Shown: positions 53,370 through 62,039 of the stretch, in pieces
Numbering within the stretch: the first letter of the stretch is position 1
How the letters are laid out: each line of letters begins with the position of its first letter
Assembly (NCBI GenBank): GCA_963758505.1
Contig: CAVWVJ010000003.1
Coordinates: 1,860,001-1,924,000 of the forward strand
DNA from: Korobacter sp963758505
Lineage (GTDB): Bacteria; Acidobacteriota; Terriglobia; Terriglobales; Acidobacteriaceae
DNA: 64,000 nucleotides
Direction of reading: 5' to 3'
Notes under the pieces: model-generated
What the model saw: only the letters and a program-made list of their open reading frames with translations
Databases searched by the model: none
Told to the model about the DNA's origin: nothing
Position numbers and translations under genes: made by a program

Positions 53370-54413
53370 TCAGGTTGTGGCTGCCGGGCCTGACGATTCA
53401 CGCACTACAAATTCGGGCTCGATGCGAATCTCTTCCGGGAAATCTGTGCGGCCTTCGATTCGTTCTACCAGGGTCTCGGCAGCGATCTCGCCCATCTTTT
53501 GGAGCGGCTGTCGTACGGTCGTAATGCTGGGGACGACATAGGTGGCGCCGCGAATATCGTCGAAGCCGACGACGGAGATATCGTCCGGCACGCGGAGGTT
53601 TGCCTCGCGCAATGCGCGAATCGACCCGATGGCGACGATGTCGTTATAGGCAAAAAGCGCCGTAAAAGGATTCTTGCGCGCCAGCAGATCGCGCGTCAGC
53701 TGGTATCCCTGCTGCATGGGAGGTTCACGCGGATCTAGTTGCAGCGTCATCTCCGACCGAATCGGAATCCCCAGCTCGACGCCGACCTCGCAGATCGCCC
53801 TCCAGCGGTCTTCCGCGTCAACACTGGTAGGACGTCCACGCAGATAAGCGATGTCGCGGTGCTTGCCCTGCAAGAGATGCTGAAGGGCCAGACGCGCCGC
53901 CCGCTTGTAATCGAGCACGACGTTGATGACGCCCGAGGTTCGAAACTGCCCGGCAACGGCGACCGTGGGAAGTGTAGGCGCCGTCGGCAGGTTTACATCC
54001 ACCGTGATGATGCCTTCCACGCCGCGGTCTACCAGAATCTCCGAATATCGTTCGATTACTTGTGGATCCTGGCGATGCACGACCGTAAGAAAGAAGTAAT
54101 TTCTGCGGGTCAGCGCAGATTCGATTCCGCTGATGATCATCGCCAGGGAGGGATCGCCGATTTCCTTGGCAATCACCCCGATGGTGTAGGTACGTTTCTT
54201 GCGCAGAGTCCGTGCAAAGAAGTTCGGCCGGTACCTCAACTCTTCGGCGGCGGCGAGGATGCGGTCTTTTGTGCGCTGCGGGATCGTGCGAGCGGAAGGC
54301 GCGTTGTTTAAAACTGCCGATACAGTGCCGGGAGTAAGCCCGACATACTCGGCGAGCTGCCGTAACGTTACAACCTCTGGGGGGCGGGGTTGGACCTTCT
54401 TATCTTCGGCCAC
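53370..54413 (-). CDS. LacI-family transcriptional regulator
   Basis: 347 residues. The N-terminal helix-turn-helix (about 15-45; L-R-Q-L-A-E-Y-V-G-L-T-P-G-T-V-S-A-V-L-N) and hinge (Y-R-P-N-F-F-A-R-T-L) precede a periplasmic-binding-protein-like sugar sensor (I-G-V-I-A-K-E-I-G-D-P-S, then G-F-D-D-I-R-G-A). A repressor of its own gene and of the GH20 gene downstream is the natural reading. The inducer is probably a sugar released by the hexosaminidase (inference). Confidence 0.9.
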   Translation of the reverse strand: MAEDKKVQPRPPEVVTLRQLAEYVGLTPGTVSAVLNNAPSARTIPQRTKDRILAAAEELRYRPNFFARTLRKKRTYTIGVIAKEIGDPSLAMIISGIESALTRRNYFFLTVVHRQDPQVIERYSEILVDRGVEGIITVDVNLPTAPTLPTVAVAGQFRTSGVINVVLDYKRAARLALQHLLQGKHRDIAYLRGRPTSVDAEDRWRAICEVGVELGIPIRSEMTLQLDPREPPMQQGYQLTRDLLARKNPFTALFAYNDIVAIGSIRALREANLRVPDDISVVGFDDIRGATYVVPSITTVRQPLQKMGEIAAETLVERIEGRTDFPEEIRIEPEFVVRESSGPAATT

Positions 54414-54449
54414 AGGGGGCCATCCTCAATGCGCACGACATTGAACCAC

Positions 54450-54460
54450 GCACTTCGTGC
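54450..54460. promoter_or_regulatory. Candidate operator between LacI gene and thiolase
   Basis: GCAC-TTC-GTGC, a short odd-spaced palindrome, lies 37 bases upstream of the LacI-family start codon and 60 bases upstream of the thiolase. It could serve either promoter. LacI-family sites usually have an even, CG-centred symmetry, so the assignment is weak. Confidence 0.25.
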
Positions 54461-54519
54461 AAACGCAATACGGTTGAAGATAGCCGGTAGCCTTTCCCAC
54501 TGGGTTATCCTTGGCTGGC

Positions 54520-55722
54520 ATGAGAGTGGCCTACATTTGCGATGGCGTCCGAACTCCGATTGGAAGGTTTGGAGGAGTACTGGCGGGCGTCCGCGCGGAT
54601 GATCTGGCTGCTGCTCCGGTGCGCGCACTCCTCTCGCGCAATCGCGATGTGGACTGGAGCCGGCTGGACGAAGTTTATCTTGGCTGCGCCAACCAGGCCG
54701 GAGAAGACAACCGGAACGTGGCCCGCATGGCAGCCTTGCTTGCTGGGCTGCCGGTCGAAGTTCCGGGAACGACCCTCAACCGGCTGTGTGCCTCGGGGAT
54801 GGATGCCATCGGATCGGCGGCCAGGGCGATTGTTGCCGGCGAGATCGAACTCGCGATTGCCGGCGGCATCGAGTCGATGTCGCGCGCGCCGTTCGTTCTA
54901 CCGAAGGCCGAAGCAGCGTTTCAGCGGAAAGCCGAAATCTACGACACCACCATCGGCTGGCGCTTTGTGAATCCGCGGATGAAGGCGATTTACGGCGTCG
55001 ATTCCATGCCCGAGACGGGGGAGAACGTCGCGGATGATTACGGCATCTCTCGCCAGGACCAGGATGCCTTCGCGTTTCGGAGCCAGCAGAGAGCAGCTCG
55101 CGCCAGGGCCTCCGGTTTTTTCGCGGAGGAAATGACTCCGGTTCTCGCTCCGGGCAAAGTAGGACCGGTGGAGGTCTCCGAGGACGAGCATCCTCGCCCG
55201 GATACGACACTGGAAGCCTTGGCAAAGCTGAAGCCCATTGTTCGGCCCGATGGCACGGTCACCGCCGGCAATGCCTCCGGGGTGAACGACGGTGCTGCGG
55301 CGCTGCTTCTCGCCTCCGAAGAGGCGATGCGCGCACATGGGCTCACTCCCAAGGCGAGAATCCTCGGGATGACCTCCGCCGGCGTGCCTCCGCGGGTGAT
55401 GGGAATTGGGCCGGTCCCCGCGACCGAGAAGCTGCTCAATCGCCTCAAACTGTCTCTACACGAGTTCGATTGCATCGAACTCAACGAAGCCTTCGCCAGC
55501 CAGTCTCTCGCCTGCCTCCGTCAACTGGGGCTTCCCGATGACGCCGAGTTTGTGAATCCGAATGGCGGAGCGATTGCACTTGGTCATCCTCTCGGGATGA
55601 GTGGAGCGCGCCTGGTGCTGACTGCCGCGCATCATCTCGTAAAAAGCGGTAAACGCCGCGCGTTGGCCACGATGTGTGTTGGCGTCGGCCAGGGTGTCGC
55701 GCTCGCGATCGAGCGAATTTAG
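54520..55722 (+). CDS. Acetyl-CoA acyltransferase, 3-oxoadipyl-CoA thiolase-like
   Basis: 400 residues from ATG 54520, preferred to a TTG nine bases before. Thiolase features: nucleophile C90 in N-R-L-C-A-S-G-M, histidine in G-G-A-I-A-L-G-H-P-L-G, and the second cysteine in M-C-V-G-V-G-Q-G. The segment D-T-T-I-G-W-R-F-V-N-P-x-M-K-A-x-Y-G-V-D-S-M-P-E-T resembles the PcaF/PaaJ subgroup that cleaves 3-oxoadipyl-CoA, giving succinyl- and acetyl-CoA. No other beta-ketoadipate or phenylacetate genes are in the window, so a general beta-oxidation role remains possible. It is divergent from the LacI gene. Confidence 0.85.
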   Translation: MRVAYICDGVRTPIGRFGGVLAGVRADDLAAAPVRALLSRNRDVDWSRLDEVYLGCANQAGEDNRNVARMAALLAGLPVEVPGTTLNRLCASGMDAIGSAARAIVAGEIELAIAGGIESMSRAPFVLPKAEAAFQRKAEIYDTTIGWRFVNPRMKAIYGVDSMPETGENVADDYGISRQDQDAFAFRSQQRAARARASGFFAEEMTPVLAPGKVGPVEVSEDEHPRPDTTLEALAKLKPIVRPDGTVTAGNASGVNDGAAALLLASEEAMRAHGLTPKARILGMTSAGVPPRVMGIGPVPATEKLLNRLKLSLHEFDCIELNEAFASQSLACLRQLGLPDDAEFVNPNGGAIALGHPLGMSGARLVLTAAHHLVKSGKRRALATMCVGVGQGVALAIERI

Positions 55723-55868
55723 CGCAACTCTGGTGCAATCTTCGGGTTTCCACACCTAGTCGGTGGCAGCAGAGAACGCTGCCGCACGCATCCCAAGAGG
55801 AAGAAACTAAGGTCGGCAACGAATTTTCGCCAGACCGCATTCCTTGGAAGTGAGCGCGCGTACTGGCG

Positions 55869-57356
55869 ATGTGGGGAATTCTTAAGAGTCTGGGCCTAGT
55901 ATTCTTATTCGGCTGTCTTGCGCATGCCGATATTGGCTTAATGCTGGGAGAGTCCACGGGACAAGGCATGTCGCGCTGGACGAGCGCAGGCCACTCGGCC
56001 GTCTATCTCTCGCGCGTCTGTCCCGAAACACCGGTGCGGTTGCGGCTGTGCGCCCCCGGCGAGCAAGGTTCGGTCATCAGCAACTACATCAACTTCAACG
56101 AAGACAAATCTTACGAGTGGAACATCGTTCCGTTGAGCGTATTTCTCTACGGAGTCGAGGATGCGAAGGATCGGCCGCTCTATGCGTCGCCGGAATTACG
56201 CATGGCGCTGCAGGAGCGTTTTCGGCAGCAGCGGCTCGGAGATCTGTGTCCGGAAGGCCCATGCACCGATCCCAAGGCCCATTGGCGGGATGTGATCGCG
56301 GCGAATTTCGTGCGCGACATTTACATGTTCGAAGTCAACACCACTCTCGAACAGGACATCGCCTTCATCGAGAAGTTCAACCGCCTGCCAAATGTCGATC
56401 ACTACAACGGGTTCACGCGCAATTGCGCGGACTTCGCCCGTCTTGTGGTGAATTTCTATTTTCCCGGTGCGGCGCGCGCGGACCACATGAACGATTTCTG
56501 GATGACCAGCCCGAAGGCGATCTCGAAATCGTTTACGCATTACGCGGTGAAACATCCCGGGTTGCAGTTCCACGTGGTCCGCTTTACGCAGATCCCCGGC
56601 AGTTACCGGCGAAGCACCGACGCGCGGAAGGGAACCGAGGTCGCCTTCACCTCGAAGAAATGGTTTTTCCCCATGCTCCTGCGCAGCAACGAGCTGATCA
56701 TGTTCACGGCGAGTTACACGCTGACCGGACGCTTCAACCCGGAGGGTGAACTGCGCCGGCGGCCCACGGAGGCGGTCACTGCCGAGATGATCGAGAAAGA
56801 GGAAGCTCGTGCCTCCGGAAAAGTTGAGCTGGCGCACGAACTGCAATCCAGCGTGAATCGGCAGCGCGAAGACATCTTCGGCGCCGCCGAGCAGTGGGAG
56901 AAATATTCGAGCGCGCTTGCCGAATTCCACGAGGAAGCCATCGGCCGCGGTCTGATGCTGGAAGCCCACAGCGCCAAAGAACTGGCGAACTCGTTCAACG
57001 ATCACGGCCACGTGGTGATCGATGACACCGGCGCTATCTGGTTGCAGTATGAAGAAGGAGATCGGTCTCGCAGGGTAGGAGTGAGCGCGAGCAACGTAAA
57101 CTCTTCCGAGTCCGATGGCGAATTGGCCTACACCCTTCTCTTGACCCGCGCGAGCGCGGAACTCGCCAGCCGTCCGAAAAATCGCGAAATGCTGCCCGAG
57201 TTTGAGGCTGATTGGCAACTGCTCGAAGGCGCCCGCCGCGACCTTAACTGGAAGATCATGGCGCGACGCTTGCGCCTCTCCGAGCCCGCGAATGCCGATT
57301 TTCCGGCCGCGAGCGGGGAGCGCGTAATCCCCGCCGGGAGCGCGTTGCTGCCCTGA
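55869..57356 (+). CDS. Secreted protein with papain-like His/Cys motifs, function unknown
   Basis: 495 residues. A signal peptide (L-V-F-L-F-G-C-L-A-H-A) is followed by T-S-A-G-H-S-A-V-Y-L-S with H42 and, later, Y-N-G-F-T-R-N-C-A-D-F-A-R-L-V with C186. This His-then-Cys arrangement resembles circularly permuted papain-like hydrolases (NlpC/P60 or DUF4105 type). The rest (about 240-495) is helical with charged segments and no family I recognise. It probably acts in the periplasm on peptidoglycan or protein (inference). It stands alone, with 146 bases before it and 153 after it holding nothing recognisable. Confidence 0.6.
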   Translation: MWGILKSLGLVFLFGCLAHADIGLMLGESTGQGMSRWTSAGHSAVYLSRVCPETPVRLRLCAPGEQGSVISNYINFNEDKSYEWNIVPLSVFLYGVEDAKDRPLYASPELRMALQERFRQQRLGDLCPEGPCTDPKAHWRDVIAANFVRDIYMFEVNTTLEQDIAFIEKFNRLPNVDHYNGFTRNCADFARLVVNFYFPGAARADHMNDFWMTSPKAISKSFTHYAVKHPGLQFHVVRFTQIPGSYRRSTDARKGTEVAFTSKKWFFPMLLRSNELIMFTASYTLTGRFNPEGELRRRPTEAVTAEMIEKEEARASGKVELAHELQSSVNRQREDIFGAAEQWEKYSSALAEFHEEAIGRGLMLEAHSAKELANSFNDHGHVVIDDTGAIWLQYEEGDRSRRVGVSASNVNSSESDGELAYTLLLTRASAELASRPKNREMLPEFEADWQLLEGARRDLNWKIMARRLRLSEPANADFPAASGERVIPAGSALLP

Positions 57357-57509
57357 TCTCGCCCGGGGCGCCGGCGGTAACAGCCTCATTCCAAGCCATT
57401 TTCGTCCTTCCAGGTGCCGCTTGCCGGTAGAGGCGCCCCGTTTGCCGAATAACGGCGGCCTGCCGGACTGTCACGGCGTACTTTGTGATCAGTTTCATGG
57501 AGGCACGCG

Positions 57510-57761
57510 GTGGCAAGAAACAGTTATCAAGTATGGACATCGGACATGGTGATCGGAGCAACGATTGCCATAATAGGGGCCGTCGCCACGCTGGTCCGGC
57601 TGAATGTACTGTTAGTGCAATGGAGCGTTGACCTGCCCCCGATCGTGACTCATCTGTGGCCGTTGCTGCTGATCGGTGCGGGTATCCTGATCCTCATCGA
57701 GCGCGAGGAACGGCAGCCGATGCGAGATCGCCACTACGTTAAGAGCGGAGAACGTCAATGA
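57510..57761 (+). CDS. LiaI-like small membrane protein (DUF5668-like)
   Basis: 83 residues, start GTG 57510 with GGAGG six bases before. Two hydrophobic segments (about 15-33 and 47-65) with the short polar tail R-E-E-R-Q-P-M-R-D resemble LiaI/DUF5668 modules. It overlaps the next gene by four bases (ATGA). As the first gene of a LiaF-LytS-LytR run it is likely a membrane anchor or stress-response partner (inference). Confidence 0.75.
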   Translation: MARNSYQVWTSDMVIGATIAIIGAVATLVRLNVLLVQWSVDLPPIVTHLWPLLLIGAGILILIEREERQPMRDRHYVKSGERQ

Positions 57762-58459
57762 CAAGCTGCAGAAGAGGGCCGCGGGGAGGAATCGTCACCG
57801 GCATCAGCATCGTGCTGGTGGGTGTGGTTCTGCTTCTCGCGCAGGTCGGCCTGATCAATCTGCACTTGATCTGGCGCTACTGGCCGCTCTTCTTAGTAGT
57901 GATTGGAACGACCAAGCTCTTCGAAGCCACGGCGATCAGCCAACGCGTGTGGGGTGGCATGCTAGCGTTCATCGGCGTCCTGCTGCTCGCCCACTACCTG
58001 GGACATTTCCGGTATGGCATCGACCAGCTTTGGCCCCTGTTCGTGATCGGCGGCGGCCTCTCCCTGGTCTTTCAGAACTATTGGCCCGGCCAAAAGGGAA
58101 GCGATGGCTCCATCAGCAACGACGGAACCTTCCGCTCGGTGAATGTTTTCGGCGGAACGGATCGAAAGGTCCGGGACCAGAAATTCCGTGGTGGCAACGT
58201 CTTCGCGTGCTTCGGCGGTTTCCAGTTAGACTTCACGCAGTCCGAGATGGAAGGCGACACGGCGGTGCTGGAAGCCAGCGCTGTTTTTGGCGGAGGCGAA
58301 ATCCGCGTTCCGGTGACCTGGAACGTGGTGATGGAGGGAACCGGCATTTTCGGCGGCTACGAAGACTCCACCCAGCACCTGACGATTGAAGGCAAACCGG
58401 CGAAAACCCTGGTCGTGCGAGGAGCTGCGGTGTTCGGCGGCGTGGAAGTAAAAAACTAG
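57758..58459 (+). CDS. LiaF-like envelope stress protein (DUF5668 plus LiaF C-terminal domain)
   Basis: 233 residues. Four hydrophobic segments in the first half (for example V-L-V-G-V-V-L-L-L-A-Q-V-G-L-I) with conserved W-P-L-F-V/L-V-I-G turns. The C-terminal beta-strand domain has V-F-G-G-T-D-R, F-A-C-F-G-G-F-Q-L-D-F and A-V-F-G-G-G-E-I-R-V-P, repeats typical of the LiaF/YvqF family. In Firmicutes LiaF restrains the kinase LiaS; by analogy it may control the LytS-type kinase encoded six bases downstream. Confidence 0.85.
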   Translation: MTSCRRGPRGGIVTGISIVLVGVVLLLAQVGLINLHLIWRYWPLFLVVIGTTKLFEATAISQRVWGGMLAFIGVLLLAHYLGHFRYGIDQLWPLFVIGGGLSLVFQNYWPGQKGSDGSISNDGTFRSVNVFGGTDRKVRDQKFRGGNVFACFGGFQLDFTQSEMEGDTAVLEASAVFGGGEIRVPVTWNVVMEGTGIFGGYEDSTQHLTIEGKPAKTLVVRGAAVFGGVEVKN

Positions 58460-58465
58460 CTCGCG

Positions 58466-59539
58466 ATGCATCCCATTCTCAGCCAAATCCGGCGGCTCGT
58501 GATTTACCTGCTCGCGTGGGTGCCGTTCGCCGGCCTGCTCTTTTATCTCTTCATCGGCTTTGGTGGCATGTCGGTTTACGAGGCCGAACTGCTGGTCCCG
58601 ATCCTCTGCCTCATCTACGCCTTCGACTGCCTCTCCGCCTGGTACACGTGCAAGTTCACGCCCATCGAAGGCACCAGCATCCTGCGGCTTCTGAGCACCA
58701 GCCTGCTCGCTGCCGGCATCATGAGTTCGTTGTGGGTGCTGATTGCCCGCGGCCTGGCGCGCCTGATGGCCTTGTTGTCACCCGCGTTCGCGAAGACCCC
58801 GGAGCATGTGAACCACAATGCTTCGCTACTCTTTGGCACCGGCGTAATGCTCTACCTGCTTTCGGTGGGACTGCATTACGTGTTGGTTGCCATGCAGCGA
58901 TCGCAGGCGGCGGAACAGCGGCTGAACGAAGCGAAGGTGCTGGCACGCGATGCCGAATTGCGCGCCCTGAAGACCCAGATCAATCCGCACTTCCTGTTCA
59001 ACAGCCTGCATTCGATCAGCGCATTGACGTCCATCGATGCATCGCGCGCCCGCGACATGTGCGTGGCCCTGGCGGATTTCCTCCGTCTAACTCTCGGCAT
59101 GGGCGAGAAGGCCGTTATTCCTCTCGAAGAAGAACTTGCTCTTTTGCGTAAATACCTGGCGGTAGAGCAGATTCGTTTCGGCGCCCGGTTGCGCATGGAA
59201 GAGGACATCGATCCGGCGGCCCTCGCGTTCACGGTGCCCCCGTTGCTGCTGCAACCCCTGATAGAGAATGCGGTCAATCATGGCATCGCGAATCTGCCGC
59301 AGGGCGGCTGGATCAAACTGCTGGTGCACCGGGAGGGGGACGGACAAGTGCACGTCTCCGTGGCCAACAACTACGATCCCGAGATTCCGCCACGCCGGCG
59401 CAGCGGGGTGGGGCTGGTGAACGTGCAGCAGAGAATGGAAGCACGCTACGGAAAGCGCGCGCGTTTCACCATGAAAAAAGTCGAAGACCGCTTTGAAGTG
59501 AACCTGGACATTCCAGTCGAAACCCTGGTGAATGCATGA
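58466..59539 (+). CDS. LytS/YehU-type sensor histidine kinase
   Basis: 357 residues. About four hydrophobic segments fill residues 10-140. The His_kinase domain follows with Q-I-N-P-H-F-L-F-N-S-L (phosphorylated H175), and an ATPase domain with L-I-E-N-A-V-N-H-G and G-V-G-L-V-N-V-Q-Q-R. No other sensor domain is visible, so it probably reads the state of the membrane or the neighbouring LiaF-like protein. It overlaps the LytTR regulator by four bases (ATGA), giving a coupled kinase/regulator pair. Confidence 0.9.
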   Translation: MHPILSQIRRLVIYLLAWVPFAGLLFYLFIGFGGMSVYEAELLVPILCLIYAFDCLSAWYTCKFTPIEGTSILRLLSTSLLAAGIMSSLWVLIARGLARLMALLSPAFAKTPEHVNHNASLLFGTGVMLYLLSVGLHYVLVAMQRSQAAEQRLNEAKVLARDAELRALKTQINPHFLFNSLHSISALTSIDASRARDMCVALADFLRLTLGMGEKAVIPLEEELALLRKYLAVEQIRFGARLRMEEDIDPAALAFTVPPLLLQPLIENAVNHGIANLPQGGWIKLLVHREGDGQVHVSVANNYDPEIPPRRRSGVGLVNVQQRMEARYGKRARFTMKKVEDRFEVNLDIPVETLVNA

Positions 59540-60294
59540 CCTCCGAAAAGAAGCTGACTGCCGTCATCGTGGACGATGAAGAGCTCGCCCGTGCCGTGCT
59601 GCGCGAGATGCTTTCGCGTCATCCCGAAGTGGAAATCACCGCTGAGTGTCAAAACGGCTTCGAGGCCGTGAAGGCGGTTGCCGAGCATAAGCCCGACCTG
59701 TTGTTTCTCGACATCCAGATGCCTAAGCTCGATGGTTTCGAAACCCTTGAACTGATCGGCACCGATATGGCGATCGTGTTCACCACCGCCTATGACGAAT
59801 ATGCCCTCAAAGCCTTCGAGGTCCACGCGGTGGACTATCTTCTGAAACCCTACGGAGCCGATCGTTTTGAAGGAGCACTGGCGCGCGCCAAGGAGCGTTC
59901 TGCCGTCAAGATCGCCGCACCCTCCGAACTGCGGGCCGTCGCCACGCCGCCAGGGCACTTCGCGGACCGCATCGTGGTGCGCGACGGGACTAACGTCCAC
60001 ATCATTCCTACCGCCAAGCTTGATTTTGTGGAGGCCCAGGATGACTACATCGCGCTGGCGAGCAAAGGGAGCAAGCACCTGAAGCAGCAGACCATTTCCA
60101 GCATTGAGACCGTGCTCGATCCCAAGCAGTTTCTTCGCATCCATCGCTCTTACATCGTGAACCTGGAACGGGTTTCGAAAGTCGAGCCCTATGGAAAAGA
60201 CAGCCGGGTAGCAATTTTGCAGGATGGAACGAAACTTCCAGTCAGCCGCGCGGGGTATGCTCGCCTGCGCGAGGTGCTTGAGGGGAGCAGCTAG
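59536..60294 (+). CDS. LytTR-type response regulator
   Basis: 252 residues. The receiver has V-D-D-E-E, phospho-acceptor D59 in L-F-L-D-I-Q-M-P, and K in L-L-K-P-Y. The C-terminal LytTR DNA-binding domain (about 145-250) shows I-D/E-x-x-x-D-Y-I-A-L, F-L-R-I-H-R-S-Y-I-V-N and L-P-V-S-R-A-G. It is the cognate regulator of the LytS-type kinase upstream. Its stop codon shares CTAG with the convergent DUF2127 gene. Likely targets are envelope-maintenance genes, possibly its own operon; no direct repeats for LytTR binding were confirmed. Confidence 0.92.
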   Translation: MTSEKKLTAVIVDDEELARAVLREMLSRHPEVEITAECQNGFEAVKAVAEHKPDLLFLDIQMPKLDGFETLELIGTDMAIVFTTAYDEYALKAFEVHAVDYLLKPYGADRFEGALARAKERSAVKIAAPSELRAVATPPGHFADRIVVRDGTNVHIIPTAKLDFVEAQDDYIALASKGSKHLKQQTISSIETVLDPKQFLRIHRSYIVNLERVSKVEPYGKDSRVAILQDGTKLPVSRAGYARLREVLEGSS

Positions 60295-60941
60295 CCGGCA
60301 CTGAGTGGAGGCGGCTGTTGGGCATGTTCGTGATGAACCTGTACCCGCACATACGCGATGTAGAGCACCACGATGACATTAATCACGATCAGCGTGGCGT
60401 GGAACCAGTTGGGCCGTCGCAGGAACTCCCACAACTCCCAGGGAAGATAGGCTGCTCCTGAAATTAACGCGAAATACTCCGCCCAGGTGCGCGCATTCCA
60501 AAGCCCGTAGCCTTCGGTAAAACGGATGATCGCGTAAGCAAAGGCGATCAGCGCAGCCATCACGACCTTTTCCGGCGTGATCCGGTCCGCCATGCTTACC
60601 AGTTTGATTGCGATTTCGTGGGCAGGATCGACATGCAGGCGATCCAGCAGGTTGGCCATCATGTCGCCGATATCCTTATCGCGGAAGCTCAGCAGCCAGA
60701 TTCCGAACAGGACCGCTCCTACACCCTTGGCGATTTCGAGAACGGCGACGGCGCGTAAGCCCTGGATGTGCGACTTCGATTTTTGTTGCTGCAATGTGTC
60801 CGTGTTCAAGCGAATCGGCGCCGCCCAGAATGAGGATATCTCGTCTAGATGTCTGATCAGTGTAAATGGTCGGCACAAGTGGGACAGAGTTTTCACATTC
60901 TTGACGGCGTTCCTGGGCGAAAACGAACGGTTTGACACCAA
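60291..60941 (-). CDS. DUF2127 membrane protein
   Basis: Up to 216 residues. The conserved part begins at about residue 59 (I-Q-G-L-R-A-V-A-V-L-E-I-A-K-G) and has four hydrophobic segments, matching DUF2127. The residues before it look unlike the family, and all start choices are TTG (60941, 60809 or 60794), so the true N-terminus is uncertain; the longest reading is given. Function is unknown. It is convergent with the LytTR gene and shares its CTAG stop overlap. Confidence 0.8.
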   Translation of the reverse strand: MVSNRSFSPRNAVKNVKTLSHLCRPFTLIRHLDEISSFWAAPIRLNTDTLQQQKSKSHIQGLRAVAVLEIAKGVGAVLFGIWLLSFRDKDIGDMMANLLDRLHVDPAHEIAIKLVSMADRITPEKVVMAALIAFAYAIIRFTEGYGLWNARTWAEYFALISGAAYLPWELWEFLRRPNWFHATLIVINVIVVLYIAYVRVQVHHEHAQQPPPLSAG

Positions 60942-61025
60942 AAAAGGAGAATCCCGGGTTCAACCTCTTTGTTCTCCCAGCCTTCCATGTTCGTGGGATT
61001 GGGTAGCGCGTTCTTCTCGGAGAAC

Positions 61026-62024
61026 ATGGAATTTCCCCTCATCCGCCACGATCCGCAAGCCGTGGTGTTCGGCAGGGAACGGGGTATTTCGAGAACGGAA
61101 TTGATCGAGGCAAACCCAATTCGGAAGGAAATGCGGACGGCTGCCGTGTTGCCGGTGCGCATTTATGGGATTGACGCCAACGGCAAAGCGTTCAATGCCA
61201 TGACCCATACGCTGAATGTGTCCAGGAGTGGAGCGCTGTTGGCGAATGTCGAGATTGCGCTGAACCTTGGCGACGTGATCGGTGTGCAGAAGGGTGTTTA
61301 TAAAGGCAAGTTCAAGGTGGTCGGGATCGGCCGGAAGGCCAGCAGTTCCCAAGGCCAAGTCCGTATCGCCTCTGTGGAAGGGGCGAAGAATATCTGGGGC
61401 ATGGACGATCGTCCCTGTTCTCCGGACAAAGAAGAAGCGGGTTCGCAGCGGCGCTCCCTGGCGGGCGGCGGTTTTGGCCGCGAGAGGCGATCCGCAGCGC
61501 GACATGCCTGTGACCTCGGGGTCCAGATCCGGCAGGGGAACGCCGAGGTAAGCCTCTGGTCTCGATGTACCGACATCAGCGAAGGTGGCTGTTATCTCGA
61601 TACCCGGACTCCTCTCGAACCCGGCACAACGATTCAGCTCACGTTGTTTCTCGATCCCGAGAACATCACCCTGCCGGTCATCGTCAAAACGGCCTTTCCG
61701 GGAATCGGCATGGGCGTGCAATTCGCATTCGAATCGGAGGATCAGCGGATCCGGGTTCGACGTTACGTACGGCAACGTTTCGGCGAGCCGCAAGGGGCTA
61801 CGGGCAAGAATGGCAGCGATCTGGTTGCGTTGGAAAAGCTGGGCGAATGCGTGGAACAACTCAGGGCTTGGGTCAAAGCGACGGCACTGGACGCAGCCGA
61901 TCGAGAAGAGCTGGAACGGCTCGCGATTTCGCTGCGAAGAGAGTTGCAGGGACTGCGCGCCGAAATGAATGAACGCGTGATCGAACGCAGGACCCAGATG
62001 CTCTCCGAAACGACGTCCGCGTAA
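61026..62024 (+). CDS. Tandem PilZ-domain protein
   Basis: 332 residues from ATG 61026; in-frame starts at 60987 (ATG) and 60969 (TTG) are also possible and the ribosome site is unclear. PilZ domain 1 (about 33-120) has R-K-E-M-R and N-V-S-R-S-G. PilZ domain 2 (about 155-250) has R-R-S-A-A-R and D-I-S-E-G-G, the R-x3-R and D-x-S-x2-G motifs that bind c-di-GMP. A C-terminal coiled-coil-like helix (about 270-330) is rich in Glu/Arg. It lies convergent with motB, with a 15-base gap, so a YcgR-like brake or a motility-linked c-di-GMP effector role is plausible (inference). Confidence 0.85.
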   Translation: MEFPLIRHDPQAVVFGRERGISRTELIEANPIRKEMRTAAVLPVRIYGIDANGKAFNAMTHTLNVSRSGALLANVEIALNLGDVIGVQKGVYKGKFKVVGIGRKASSSQGQVRIASVEGAKNIWGMDDRPCSPDKEEAGSQRRSLAGGGFGRERRSAARHACDLGVQIRQGNAEVSLWSRCTDISEGGCYLDTRTPLEPGTTIQLTLFLDPENITLPVIVKTAFPGIGMGVQFAFESEDQRIRVRRYVRQRFGEPQGATGKNGSDLVALEKLGECVEQLRAWVKATALDAADREELERLAISLRRELQGLRAEMNERVIERRTQMLSETTSA

Positions 62025-62039
62025 TGGCGGCGGCGCGCC

